Source: JACTMI01 sp964618415 (GTDB lineage: Bacteria; Acidobacteriota; Thermoanaerobaculia; Multivoradales; JAGPDF01). From it: DNA of 37,912 nucleotides. Position 1 is the first letter of the stretch. The number at the start of each line of letters is the position of its first letter. The position numbers and the translations under genes are program-made. Positions 1 to 7,547 of the stretch are shown here, piece by piece. The stretch is from NCBI GenBank assembly GCA_964618415.1, contig CAZUAT010000028.1:1-37912 (forward strand). The letters run 5' to 3'. The notes beneath the pieces were generated by a model, which was given only the letters and a program-made list of their open reading frames with translations, was not told where the DNA came from and did no database searches.

Positions 1-401
1 GCCACGATCGCAGCCAGAAGGCTCTCTTCGCGCCCGTCGAGCAGGCCGGTATCGGTCAGCGTGCCGGGCGTGTAGATCCGCGTCACCTCGCGGCGGACCA
101 GGCCTCTTGCCTGTGCCGGGTTTTCGACCTGGTCGCACAGCACGACCTTGCGGCCGAGGCGCAGGAGGCGCCCGATGTAGCCCTCGGCGGCGTGATGCGG
201 CACGCCGCACATCGGCGCCTCGTTGTCGGTCCCCTTGCCGCGCGCCGTCAGGGTGAGGTCGAGCAGGCCGGCCGCCGTGCGGGCATCCTCGAAGAACAAC
301 TCGAAGAAATCGCCCATCCGGTAGAAGAGCAGCGCGTCCGGATAGCGCGCCTTGAGCTCCAGGTAGTGCCGGAGCATCGGAGTCGGTTCGGCGACGGCCA
401 C
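1..401 (-). CDS. mutS: DNA mismatch repair protein MutS, N-terminal part (cut by window edge)
   Basis: The reverse strand encodes the mismatch-recognition domain I of MutS, the mispair-binding ATPase of methyl-independent or methyl-directed repair. Visible hallmarks are TPMLRHYLELK, then YPDALLFYRMGDFFELF, then APMCGVPHHA and GYIGRLLRLGRKV, in the usual order for the first ~130 residues. The rest lies beyond the left edge. I chose the GTG at 401 because a TAGACT box lies nine bases upstream; an in-frame ATG at 377 is the alternative and would remove eight residues. The gene diverges from tsaB, with only 43 bases between the two start codons. The family assignment is secure; the exact start is inferred. 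Confidence 0.95.
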   Translation of the reverse strand, partial: MAVAEPTPMLRHYLELKARYPDALLFYRMGDFFELFFEDARTAAGLLDLTLTARGKGTDNEAPMCGVPHHAAEGYIGRLLRLGRKVVLCDQVENPAQARGLVRREVTRIYTPGTLTDTGLLDGREESLLAAIV

Positions 402-410
402 GGGGCGGCG

Positions 411-416
411 AGTCTA
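411..416 (-). promoter_or_regulatory. Putative -10 box of mutS, leaderless type
   Basis: On the reverse strand TAGACT sits nine bases before the GTG start of mutS, and no Shine-Dalgarno sequence lies between. Transcription would start at or next to the start codon. No clear -35 box is visible. The identical hexamer occurs at the same kind of position before several other genes here. Confidence 0.5.
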
Positions 417-431
417 ACCCGCAGCTCCGGC

Positions 432-437
432 TAGACT
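432..437 (+). promoter_or_regulatory. Putative -10 box of tsaB, leaderless type
   Basis: TAGACT ends seven bases before the GTG start of tsaB, with no ribosome binding site between. It lies only 15 bases from the mutS box on the other strand, so each promoter's -35 region would fall on the other's -10 box. Confidence 0.5.
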
Positions 438-444
438 GCCAGCC

Positions 445-1122
445 GTGCTCACCGGTCGCCCCGTACTCGCGCTCGACTTCGCCTCGCCGATTGCCAGCGC
501 CGCGCTGGCAATCGACGGCCGCCTGCTCGGTGAACGAACTGCCCAGCGGAGCGTCGGCGCGCCTCGGGGGGGCGAGCCCGTCGCCGACGATCCGCTCCGC
601 CTGATCGAGGCGACACTGGCGGCGGCCGGGGTCGAGCGGGGCGAACTGGGCGGCATCGTCGCGCTGCGCGGCCCGGGCAGTTTCACCGGCCTGCGGATCG
701 CCTGCGCCACCGCGCTCGGCCTTTCCCAAGCCCTCGCCCTGCCGGCCACCGGCGTCTCGACACTCGAGGCGCTGGCGCTCACTGCGTCTCCGGGCTCCGG
801 TCCGGTCCGCGCGGTCGTCGACGCGCTGCGCGGCGAGTGGTACACCCAGCTGTTCGAGCGCGGCGCGGGCCGTTTCGAACTGCGACCGCTCGACTCCGCG
901 GCGATCCGCCGCGCCGGCGACTGGCCGGCGGTGCCGACAGTCGGGTTCCGTCCCAACGGTGCCGATGCCGCCGGGCTGCCGACCCTGCCCGCGCCCCCGC
1001 TGGCCGGAGTGACCGCGGCGGCCGCATCCCTCGACCGCTGGCCCTGGGAGCTCGAACTGCTGACCCGCCCGCACTACCTGCGCGCGCCGGCGGTGCAGGC
1101 GCGCCCGGGTGGCGGCGCGTGA
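445..1122 (+). CDS. tsaB: tRNA threonylcarbamoyladenosine biosynthesis protein TsaB
   Basis: TsaB is the non-catalytic partner of TsaD in the cytoplasmic complex that adds the t6A modification at position 37 of ANN-decoding tRNAs. The 225-residue product has the ASKHA fold start (LALDFASPIASAAL, residues 8-21) and the family signature GPGSFTGLR at 76-84; its length is normal. The start is GTG. It overlaps rimI by four bases (GTGA), a common tsaB-rimI arrangement, so the two are surely cotranscribed. No tsaD is present in the window. Expression is probably from the TAGACT box just upstream as a leaderless message, which is inference. Confidence 0.95.
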   Translation: MLTGRPVLALDFASPIASAALAIDGRLLGERTAQRSVGAPRGGEPVADDPLRLIEATLAAAGVERGELGGIVALRGPGSFTGLRIACATALGLSQALALPATGVSTLEALALTASPGSGPVRAVVDALRGEWYTQLFERGAGRFELRPLDSAAIRRAGDWPAVPTVGFRPNGADAAGLPTLPAPPLAGVTAAAASLDRWPWELELLTRPHYLRAPAVQARPGGGA

Positions 1123-1613
1123 GCGTGGCACGAGCCATGGATGGACGTGCCGCTTTGCTGCCTGTGCGCCGCGCCGGGCCGGAGGACGCCGTCGCCATCG
1201 CTGAGCTCGACGCCGCCGCCTTCCCGCAGCCGTGGCCGGCCACCGAGATGGCGGCCTGGCTCGACTCGCGGCATGCCGTCGGCTACGTGATCGACCGCCC
1301 CGAGGTTGCCGCCGCCGGACTGCTCGCGAGCGCGCTCTACCTGCCGGCCGTCGACGAGGTCGAACTGATCCGCCTGGCGGTGGCCGAGTCGGCGCGGCGC
1401 AGCGGGCTCGCAAGCCGACTCGTGGAGGCGTCGCTCGCCGACCTGGCGCACCACGGACTGGCCGTCTGCCACCTCGAGGTGCGTGCCGGCAACGAGCCGG
1501 CGATCGCGCTCTATCGGCGGCTCGGGTTCGAGTCGATCGGAGTGCGCCGAGGGTACTACTCCGACGGCGAGGACGCGTGCCTGTATCGTCGGCGTATCGC
1601 CGTCGACAGTTGA
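1119..1613 (+). CDS. rimI: Ribosomal protein S18-alanine N-acetyltransferase RimI
   Basis: This is a GNAT-fold N-acetyltransferase of 164 residues. Family members transfer acetyl from acetyl-CoA to the N-terminal alanine of ribosomal protein S18. The acetyl-CoA-binding segment reads RLAVAESARRSGLASRLVE, and the C-terminal GNAT motif reads LEVRAGNEPAIALYRRLGF followed by RRGYYSDGEDA, matching RimI closely. I chose the GTG at 1119 because it overlaps the tsaB stop (GTGA); an in-frame ATG at 1137 is possible. The tsaB-rimI pairing supports the name. A related peptide acetyltransferase with a different target cannot be excluded. Confidence 0.9.
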   Translation: MSVARAMDGRAALLPVRRAGPEDAVAIAELDAAAFPQPWPATEMAAWLDSRHAVGYVIDRPEVAAAGLLASALYLPAVDEVELIRLAVAESARRSGLASRLVEASLADLAHHGLAVCHLEVRAGNEPAIALYRRLGFESIGVRRGYYSDGEDACLYRRRIAVDS

Positions 1614-1639
1614 GGCCGTCGCGCGGCGGGTGCTATTGT
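1610..1639 (+). promoter_or_regulatory. Putative promoter of the DUF465 gene and phospholipid genes
   Basis: TTGAGG at 1610-1615 is followed after 18 bases by TATTGT at 1634-1639, preceded by TGC, giving an extended -10 box (TGCTATTGT). Transcription would start near 1646 and give a leader of about 53 bases with a good Shine-Dalgarno sequence before the ATG at 1699. Confidence 0.4.
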
Positions 1640-1698
1640 GCCCACTGTCCGGTGCCGGGTTGACAGCCACTCCAACGAGCGCGAAGGGAGGACGGACC

Positions 1699-1929
1699 AT
1701 GCCGAATTCCGACGACCTCAAGCACGAGCTCCTGCGGACGCACGACGGCTTCAAGCGTCTGTTCGAGGAGCACCGCCAGTGCGAACAGCGCCTCGTCGAG
1801 CTCGGTCAGCAGTCGCTGCTCGGCCCCGAGGATGAGGTCGAAGAGAAGCGGCTCAAGATTCACAAGCTCGCGTTGAAGGACCAGATGGAGTCGATCCTCC
1901 GCGAGCAGAGTACCGGCGCGCCGGCCTGA
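1699..1929 (+). CDS. DUF465 / YdcH-family small protein
   Basis: A 76-residue, strongly charged, helical protein. It begins with SDDLKHELLRTHDGFKRL and continues with an EHRQCEQRL segment and KRLKIHKLALKDQMESI, the pattern of the YdcH/DUF465 family, whose members are short coiled-coil hairpins of unknown function. The ATG at 1699 has a strong ribosome binding site (GGGAGG, about seven bases away), which decides against the much longer upstream frame that overlaps rimI. It stands 22 bases ahead of psd and is probably cotranscribed with it. The family call is good; no role can be given. Confidence 0.85.
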   Translation: MPNSDDLKHELLRTHDGFKRLFEEHRQCEQRLVELGQQSLLGPEDEVEEKRLKIHKLALKDQMESILREQSTGAPA

Positions 1930-1951
1930 GCGCCGGCCCGCCTCGTTCCCG

Positions 1952-2593
1952 ATGAAGTTCGCCAAGGAGGCCTGGCCGTTCGTCGTTCCGTTCCTCCTGG
2001 TGGGGGGAATCCTGCTCGCCTCCCGGCGGCCGGGCTGGGCGTCCGCCGCGTTCGCCGTCGGACTGCTCGTCCTGCTCTTCTTCCGCGATCCGGCGCGCCG
2101 GTTCTCGGGCGACGCGGCGATCGCGATCGCGCCGGCCGACGGCAAGGTGACCGCGATCGGCCTGGTCGAGGATCCTGAGATCGGACCGGGGCGGTGGCTG
2201 CGCATCGTCACCTTTCTCTCGGTCTTCGACGTCCACGTGCAGAGCTGCCCGGTCGCGGGGACCGTGGTCTATTCGCAGCTGCGCCGCGGCCTGAAACTCG
2301 CGGCGTACAAGCCGGACGTCGGGGAGAAGAACGAAGGGCATACTCAGGTCCTCCTGCGTGCCGACGGGACGCGCATCGCGGTGCGCCAGCTGGCCGGCCT
2401 GATCGCCCGGCGCGTGGTCTCCCGGCTCGAAGTCGGCGCGACGGTGCGGCGCGGCGATCCGCTCGGGGTGATCAAGTTCGGTTCGCGGGTCGACCTGTTC
2501 GTCCCCGAGAACTGGACGGCCCTCGTGGCAGTGGGCGATCGGGTCCGCAACGGCGAGACGCCGATGGCGCGCCCGCCGGCGGATGGACAATGA
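1952..2593 (+). CDS. psd: Phosphatidylserine decarboxylase proenzyme (short, bacterial/archaeal type)
   Basis: This enzyme decarboxylates phosphatidylserine to phosphatidylethanolamine at the inner membrane. The 213 residues have two N-terminal membrane segments (about 9-23 and 31-44), then FFRDP, PADGKV (61-66), a conserved histidine in VFDVHVQ (95) and the self-cleavage site FGS at 176-178. There Gly177-Ser178 would be cut to create the pyruvoyl prosthetic group on the small alpha chain. This is the short class without the long N-terminal region of the E. coli enzyme. No clear Shine-Dalgarno sequence precedes the ATG. It overlaps pssA by four bases (ATGA), so consecutive steps of one pathway are translationally coupled. 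Confidence 0.95.
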   Translation: MKFAKEAWPFVVPFLLVGGILLASRRPGWASAAFAVGLLVLLFFRDPARRFSGDAAIAIAPADGKVTAIGLVEDPEIGPGRWLRIVTFLSVFDVHVQSCPVAGTVVYSQLRRGLKLAAYKPDVGEKNEGHTQVLLRADGTRIAVRQLAGLIARRVVSRLEVGATVRRGDPLGVIKFGSRVDLFVPENWTALVAVGDRVRNGETPMARPPADGQ

Positions 2594-3399
2594 GCGCCGA
2601 CACGGCGGCGCCCGCTCCGGCCCGGCCGCCCCGCCGCGGCGCCTACCTGCTGCCGAGCCTGTTCACGATCGGCAACATCTATCTCGGCTTCCTCGCCATC
2701 GTACTGGCGCTCGGTGGACGCTTCACGCGCGCCGGCTTCTGCATCGTGCTGGCTGCAGTGCTGGACTTTCTGGACGGCAAGATCGCCCGCATGACCCACA
2801 CCGAGAGCGAGTTCGGACGCGAGTTCGATTCGCTCGCCGACGTGCTCACCTTCGGCATGGCGCCGGCACTGTGCGCCTGGGCCTGGGGGCTGCACGAGCT
2901 GGGGCGCGCCGGCTGGCTGGTACCGCTCTTCTACGTCGTGGCGACCGCCACGCGCCTCGCCCGCTTCAACGTGCAGACCACGCGCGTCGACAGCCGCTGG
3001 TTCGTCGGCCTGCCGTCGCCAGCCGCAGCCGGCACCATCGCCTCGTTCCTGCTCGTCGGGGCCACCCGCGACTGGCGGCCGTGGACCAACGCGGCGATGG
3101 CGCTTGGCCTGGTGATCATCGGCCTGCTGATGGTTTCCAATTTTCGCTACTGGAGCCTCAAGGCACTCGACCTGCGCCGCCGGCGCAGCTACCGGATGGC
3201 GCTACCGCTGGCCGGGCTGATCGTGCTGCTGGCGTTCTGGCCGGAACTGATCTTCCCGGGCCTCGCCCTGGCGTACGCGCTCTCCGGTCCGGTGATGTGG
3301 CTGTTCGGCCGCTTCGCGACGCCCGCCCGAGTGAACCCGCCGGCCGGCGCGACGACCGACCGACCGGTTGAAACACCGACCGGGCCGGAGGCGCCGTGA
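2590..3399 (+). CDS. pssA: CDP-diacylglycerol-serine O-phosphatidyltransferase
   Basis: PssA makes phosphatidylserine from CDP-diacylglycerol and L-serine, supplying the substrate of Psd encoded just upstream. The 269-residue integral membrane protein carries the complete CDP-alcohol phosphotransferase motif DGx2ARx8Gx3Dx3D (DGKIAR ... GREFDSLAD), followed by several hydrophobic helices. The ATG overlaps the psd stop; the same frame stays open upstream, but that part is only the shadow of psd. The C-terminus is a proline/threonine-rich tail. It overlaps the next gene by four bases (GTGA). Confidence 0.95.
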   Translation: MSADTAAPAPARPPRRGAYLLPSLFTIGNIYLGFLAIVLALGGRFTRAGFCIVLAAVLDFLDGKIARMTHTESEFGREFDSLADVLTFGMAPALCAWAWGLHELGRAGWLVPLFYVVATATRLARFNVQTTRVDSRWFVGLPSPAAAGTIASFLLVGATRDWRPWTNAAMALGLVIIGLLMVSNFRYWSLKALDLRRRRSYRMALPLAGLIVLLAFWPELIFPGLALAYALSGPVMWLFGRFATPARVNPPAGATTDRPVETPTGPEAP

Positions 3400-4358
3400 A
3401 GACCGTCGCGATCGTCCACCCGACATCCCTGCTCGGCAAGGAGCTGCGCGAGCGGCTCGAACGCCGCTCCGACCTGGTCGCTCAGCTGCGCCTGCTGTCG
3501 GCCGACGAAGACGAGATCGGGCAGCTGACCGAGGCCGCAGGCGCCGCCGCGTTCGTAGGCCGGCTGGAGGCCGGGACGCTCGAGGATGTCGACCTGGCCT
3601 TCTTCTGCGCCTGGGGCGAACCGGAGGTGCGAGCTGCGTCCAATCTCCCGCGCGGCGCGCTCGCGGTCGTCCTGTCCGAGGCGGGCACCGAGTCGGGCCT
3701 CCCGGTAGCCATCGCCGGCGTGCGCGAAGATCTGCTCGCAGGCCTCGATCGCGTCGCCTCCCCCGCTGCAGCGGCGGTACTGGTGGCCAGCGTCGCCGCC
3801 GCCATTGCACCGCTCGGATTGCGCCGTCTCGACGGCACGGTGCTGACGCCGGTTTCCGAGTACGGCGAGGCCGGCATCGACGAGCTGTTCGAGCAGACGC
3901 GCCGCATCCTCGCGTTCGAAGGTGTGCCGCGCAGCCGCGTCTATCCGACCCAGATCGCTTTCAACCTGCTGGCGGCACCGCGCGATGCCGGCGCGGTGGC
4001 GCGCGCAGTGCGCCTGGCGCTGGGCGACGAGTTTCCGGTCGATCTGCACCTCGTGCAGGGCGGGGTCTTCCACGGAGTCGCGGCCAGCCTGCGGGTCGAA
4101 CTGGCGCGACCGGTCGCACTTGCGGACCTGCGTCGCGCGCTCGGCCGCGGGCGCGGTCTGACGGTGGCGCGGGACGGGCGGCGGGTCGGGCCGGTCGGTG
4201 TGGCCGGCGACGAGCAGGTGACGATCGGCGAGATCCGCGCCGCCGAGGGCGGGCAGGCCTACTGGATCTGGGCGGCGATGGACAATCTCGTCCGCGGCGG
4301 CGCCCTCAACGCGATCGAGGCGGCCGAGGCTCTGCTGCGCGCCGGCCGCCCCAGCTGA
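3396..4358 (+). CDS. Aspartate-semialdehyde dehydrogenase-like protein lacking the catalytic cysteine
   Basis: A 320-residue homologue of aspartate-semialdehyde dehydrogenase. The N-terminus resembles its NADP-binding fold (TVAIVHPTSLLGKELRERL, DVDLAFFCAWG), and later segments follow it too (YPTQIAFNLLAA; VFHGVAASLRVEL). Where active enzymes have NPNC, this protein reads SPAA at residues 122-125, so the nucleophilic cysteine is replaced by alanine. The substrate-binding lysine and glutamine are also not recognisable. It therefore resembles the USG-1 group of ASADH-like proteins without known activity. It overlaps pssA by four bases, tying it to the phosphatidylethanolamine operon. The family is fairly sure; the role is unknown, and dehydrogenase activity is unlikely. 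Confidence 0.8.
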   Translation: MKTVAIVHPTSLLGKELRERLERRSDLVAQLRLLSADEDEIGQLTEAAGAAAFVGRLEAGTLEDVDLAFFCAWGEPEVRAASNLPRGALAVVLSEAGTESGLPVAIAGVREDLLAGLDRVASPAAAAVLVASVAAAIAPLGLRRLDGTVLTPVSEYGEAGIDELFEQTRRILAFEGVPRSRVYPTQIAFNLLAAPRDAGAVARAVRLALGDEFPVDLHLVQGGVFHGVAASLRVELARPVALADLRRALGRGRGLTVARDGRRVGPVGVAGDEQVTIGEIRAAEGGQAYWIWAAMDNLVRGGALNAIEAAEALLRAGRPS

Positions 4359-4373
4359 CCGGCTTCGGTCAGC
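4354..4373. terminator. Hairpin shared by two convergent stop codons
   Basis: GCTGACCG and CGGTCAGC form a perfect 8-bp stem with a GCTT loop. One arm carries the TGA of the upstream + gene and the other the TGA (read TCA) of ferritin. There is no long T-run on either side, so it is only a candidate bidirectional terminator or transcript-end stabiliser. Confidence 0.5.
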
Positions 4374-4926
4374 CTTTGCCGCCCTCCTCCGCGACCACCA
4401 GGCCGTTGCGCGACAGGTAGTCCTCGACCAGGATCAGGTTGCTGCCGGCGCGCTCGACGAGCGCGAGCAGCTGATCCATCAGCGTGACCTCCTCCAACTG
4501 CTCGGTGACGAACCAGTCGAGGAAGCGCAGCGCGATGTAGTTGCGATCGGACTGCGCGACTTCCACCAGGCCGTAGATCTGGTCGGTCACCGTGCGCTCC
4601 CACTCGAGCGACAGGCGGACCGCTTCGACGGCCGACGCGAAATCGGCCCGCGGCGCAGAGATCGGCGGTACCGCCACTCGCCCGCCGACGTCGACGACGA
4701 AGCGGACGAACTTGAGCGCGTGCTCGCGCTCCTCCTCCGATTGGCGATAGAAGAACTGCGCCAGCTGCGGCAAATTCTCCGAGTCGAAGTGGGCCGCGAT
4801 CGACACGTACTGGAGTGAAGCGTGCATCTCGTTGCCGATCTGGGTGTTGAAAGCGGCGATGAGGCGGTCGGTCGCCAGCAGGGCCGGGTTCTTCTTCTGC
4901 ATGCCGCGGAGCGTCTTCTTGGCCAT
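4369..4926 (-). CDS. Ferritin (FtnA-type, 24-mer iron storage)
   Basis: Ferritin oxidises Fe(II) and stores it as a mineral inside a cytoplasmic shell. All expected ferroxidase ligands are visible at a constant offset of 16 from E. coli FtnA: Glu33, Glu65/Glu66, His69, Glu110, Glu142, Gln143 and Glu146, within NEMHASLQY, EEEREHALKF, SLEWER and TEQLEE. No haem-binding methionine of the bacterioferritin type stands out. The 185-residue length is slightly long because of a basic N-terminus. I chose ATG 4926 because GGAGG lies four to five bases upstream; the ATG at 4947 has no such site. A weak TACAAT box (4946-4951) could be its -10 element. It is divergent from trxB. Confidence 0.93.
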   Translation of the reverse strand: MAKKTLRGMQKKNPALLATDRLIAAFNTQIGNEMHASLQYVSIAAHFDSENLPQLAQFFYRQSEEEREHALKFVRFVVDVGGRVAVPPISAPRADFASAVEAVRLSLEWERTVTDQIYGLVEVAQSDRNYIALRFLDWFVTEQLEEVTLMDQLLALVERAGSNLILVEDYLSRNGLVVAEEGGKG

Positions 4927-4984
4927 GAATCCTCCCGTGCCCGGCATTGTACGCGCGCGGCAGGAATGGCGGCGCGACGGGCGT

Positions 4985-4993
4985 TGTTATAGT
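4985..4993 (+). promoter_or_regulatory. Putative extended -10 promoter of trxB
   Basis: TGTTATAGT matches an extended -10 element (TGn plus TATAGT). It lies 78 bases before the trxB ATG in the divergent ferritin-trxB gap. No -35 match is visible, as is usual for extended -10 promoters. Confidence 0.45.
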
Positions 4994-5071
4994 CGCCGAC
5001 GCGCCCCGCGGCGCGACGCCGGCGCGCGCACTGCGGGGTTTCACCCGACCCGGACAGGAGCGAAGCACCGC

Positions 5072-6031
5072 ATGGCGAGCCCGCAGACCAGCGCCGTCCC
5101 GCACCACCCCATCGTCATCCTCGGCTCGGGCCCCGCCGGCCTGACCGCGGCTCTCTACGCGGCGCGGGCCGGCCTGGCGCCGCTGGTCTTCGAGGGGTCG
5201 CAGCCGGGCGGCCAGCTCACCATCACCACCGAAGTCGAGAACTACCCCGGTTTCGTCGATGGGATCCAGGGCCCGGAGCTGATCGAACGGATGCGGGCTC
5301 AGGCGCAGCGGTTCGGCGCCCAGGTGCGGTTCGAGTCGATCGGCGAACTGACCCTGGACCAGCACCCGTTCCGGCTCACCAGCGAGTCCGGACAGGCGGT
5401 CACCGCCGACGCGCTGATCATCGCGACGGGTGCCCGCGCCAAGCTGCTGGGGCTGCCGTCGGAGTCCGAACTGATGGGATACGGCGTATCGGCCTGCGCC
5501 ACCTGCGACGGCTTCTTCTTCCGTGACAAGACGGTGGCGGTGGTCGGCGGCGGCGACACGGCACTCGAGGAGGCGATCTATCTGACCCGCTTCGCCAACC
5601 GGGTGACTGTGGTCCATCGGCGCGACGAGCTGCGCGCTTCGAAGATCATGCAGGAGCGCGCCGCCGCGCATCCGAAGATCGACTTCGCTTGGAACTCCGA
5701 GGTGATCGAGGTGCTCGGCAGCCGCGACGCGGGCGTGCACGGCCTGCGACTGCGCGACGTGCGCGACGGGTCGGAGCGCGAGCTGGCGGTGCAGGGCTTC
5801 TTCGTGGCGATCGGTCACGAGCCCAACACGGCGCTGTTCCGCGGCCAGCTGCCGATGAACGAGGTCGGCTACCTGCTGGTGCAGGAGCCGTCGACCCGCA
5901 CCGCCGTTCCCGGCGTGTTCGCCGCTGGCGACGTGGCCGACCCCTCCTACCGCCAGGCGATCACCGCTGCCGGGTCGGGCTGCAAGGCGGCGATCGACGC
6001 CGAGCGCTGGCTCGAGGGACGGCACGGATGA
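5072..6031 (+). CDS. trxB: Thioredoxin reductase (NADPH)
   Basis: TrxB is a cytoplasmic FAD enzyme that passes electrons from NADPH to thioredoxin. The 319 residues show the FAD-binding start VILGSGPAGLTAALYAARAG, the redox centre CATC (Cys142 and Cys145 in ACATCDGF), the NADPH-binding VAVVGGGDTALEEA, and the C-terminal FAD motif GVFAAGDVAD. The length is normal for the low-molecular-weight class. ATG 5072 is preceded by AGGAG about 11 bases away; upstream frame is open but non-coding. Its stop overlaps the ATG of the AAA+ gene (ATGA), an unusual operon partner. Confidence 0.95.
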   Translation: MASPQTSAVPHHPIVILGSGPAGLTAALYAARAGLAPLVFEGSQPGGQLTITTEVENYPGFVDGIQGPELIERMRAQAQRFGAQVRFESIGELTLDQHPFRLTSESGQAVTADALIIATGARAKLLGLPSESELMGYGVSACATCDGFFFRDKTVAVVGGGDTALEEAIYLTRFANRVTVVHRRDELRASKIMQERAAAHPKIDFAWNSEVIEVLGSRDAGVHGLRLRDVRDGSERELAVQGFFVAIGHEPNTALFRGQLPMNEVGYLLVQEPSTRTAVPGVFAAGDVADPSYRQAITAAGSGCKAAIDAERWLEGRHG

Positions 6032-7533
6032 CCGGCCGCGCGTCGCAGTTGCCGCGCACGCGTGGCGAGCTGGTCCGCTCCGGCTGGCGGTCGCGCCCGG
6101 TGCGCACCGAGTTGCGCGAGAACCTGATCGAGCGGCTGCGCAGTGGCGGGCCGGTCTTCCCCGGCATCCTCGGCTACGACCGCACCGTGGTACCCGGCGT
6201 CGTCAATGCGCTGCTGGCCGGCCACGACCTGTTGCTGCTCGGCCTGCGCGGCCAGGCCAAGTCGCGGCTGCTGCGCGCCCTGGTCGATTTCCTGGATCCG
6301 GAACTGCCGGTGCTGGCGGGCAGCGAACTCAACGAGGACCCGCTGGCGCCGATCTCCACCTGGGGCCGGCGGCGAGTCGACGAGGCGGGCGACGACGCTC
6401 CGATCGACTGGCTGCCGCGCGAGGCGCGATACGCCGAGAAGCTGGCGACCCCGGACGTGTCGATCGCCGACCTGCTCGGCGACATCGATCCGATCAAGGC
6501 GGCGACGCGCAGGCTCACCTACGCCGACCCGGAGGTCATCCATTTCGGCATCGTGCCGCGCACCAACCGCGGCATCTTCGTGATCAACGAGCTGCCCGAC
6601 CTGGCCCCGCGCATCCAGGTCGGCCTGCTCAATCTGCTCGAGGAGCGCGACCTGCAGATCCGCGGCTTTCCGGTGCGGCTGCCGCTGGACATGCTGTTTG
6701 CTTTCTCGGCCAACCCCGAGGACTACACCAACCGCGGCACCATCATCACGCCGCTCAAGGACCGGATCGCCTCGCAGGTGCTCACCCACTACCCGCCCGA
6801 CGCGGCGGTCGCCGCGGCGATCACCGCTCAGCAGGCCTGGGTGGAGCGCCAAGGTCCGCAGGTGGTCATCCCCGACGACGTGCGGCGGCTGATCGAGGAG
6901 ATTCCGATTGCGGCGCGGGCCAGCGACCTAGTCGATCCGTCGTCGGGCGTCTCGGCGCGGGTATCGATCGCCGCGCTCGAACTGCTGATGTCGAACCTCG
7001 AGCGGCGCGCCCTGATGACCGGGGACGTTCCGGTCTATCCGCGCGTCTGCGACCTGCCACTGCTGGCGCCGGCAATCACCGGCAAGCTGGAGATGGTCTA
7101 CGAGGGTGAGCAGCAGGGACCGGAGATCGTGGTCCGCAAGCTGATCGGCGCGGCGGTCCAGGCGCTGGCGGCCGACCGGCTGCCGGCGATCGACCGCGCC
7201 GCCGGCTCCGCCGGCGAGGACGACACCGGCCCCTGGGCCCCGATTCTGGCCTGGTTCGCGGCCGGCAACGAGGTCCTCGTCTCGGACGAGCAGCCGTTCC
7301 GCGACTACGCTGCTGCGCTCGACGCCGTGCCCGGCCTGCTGGCGCTGGTGGCGCCACTGGCGGAGCGACCCGAGGAGCGCGCCTTCTGGGCCGAGCTGGC
7401 GCTCGAGGCCCTCCACCAGTCGATCAAGCTCGCCCGCCACGACCTCGACAGCACGATCAGCTACCGCGAGATGGTGCGCTTCCAGCTCCTGCGGCCGCAG
7501 CGCCGCAGCGCCCGCTCCGACGACAGCAACTGA
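6028..7533 (+). CDS. MoxR/magnesium-chelatase-I-like AAA+ ATPase
   Basis: A 501-residue AAA+ protein, probably a chaperone-like remodeller that acts with the VWA protein encoded next. The Walker A loop is GLRGQAKS (72-79), with alanine where most P-loops have glycine. The Walker B reads GIFVINE, with Asn187 in place of the usual Asp before catalytic Glu188. Sensor 1 is in FAFSANPEDYTN and an arginine-finger region follows (LKDRIASQVL). A 100-residue segment between Walker A and B is typical of the magnesium-chelatase ChlI-like branch rather than short MoxR proteins. It overlaps trxB by four bases and precedes the VWA gene by 14 bases. The substrate is unknown. Confidence 0.85.
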   Translation: MTGRASQLPRTRGELVRSGWRSRPVRTELRENLIERLRSGGPVFPGILGYDRTVVPGVVNALLAGHDLLLLGLRGQAKSRLLRALVDFLDPELPVLAGSELNEDPLAPISTWGRRRVDEAGDDAPIDWLPREARYAEKLATPDVSIADLLGDIDPIKAATRRLTYADPEVIHFGIVPRTNRGIFVINELPDLAPRIQVGLLNLLEERDLQIRGFPVRLPLDMLFAFSANPEDYTNRGTIITPLKDRIASQVLTHYPPDAAVAAAITAQQAWVERQGPQVVIPDDVRRLIEEIPIAARASDLVDPSSGVSARVSIAALELLMSNLERRALMTGDVPVYPRVCDLPLLAPAITGKLEMVYEGEQQGPEIVVRKLIGAAVQALAADRLPAIDRAAGSAGEDDTGPWAPILAWFAAGNEVLVSDEQPFRDYAAALDAVPGLLALVAPLAERPEERAFWAELALEALHQSIKLARHDLDSTISYREMVRFQLLRPQRRSARSDDSN

Positions 7534-7547
7534 GGGGCGCCGCGCCG

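Noticed and set aside
6028..7533. Considering the AAA+ gene a pseudogene because Walker B has Asn for Asp
   Set aside because: The frame is intact, Walker A lysine and the catalytic Glu are present, and it has a VWA partner. The change looks like a subfamily trait.
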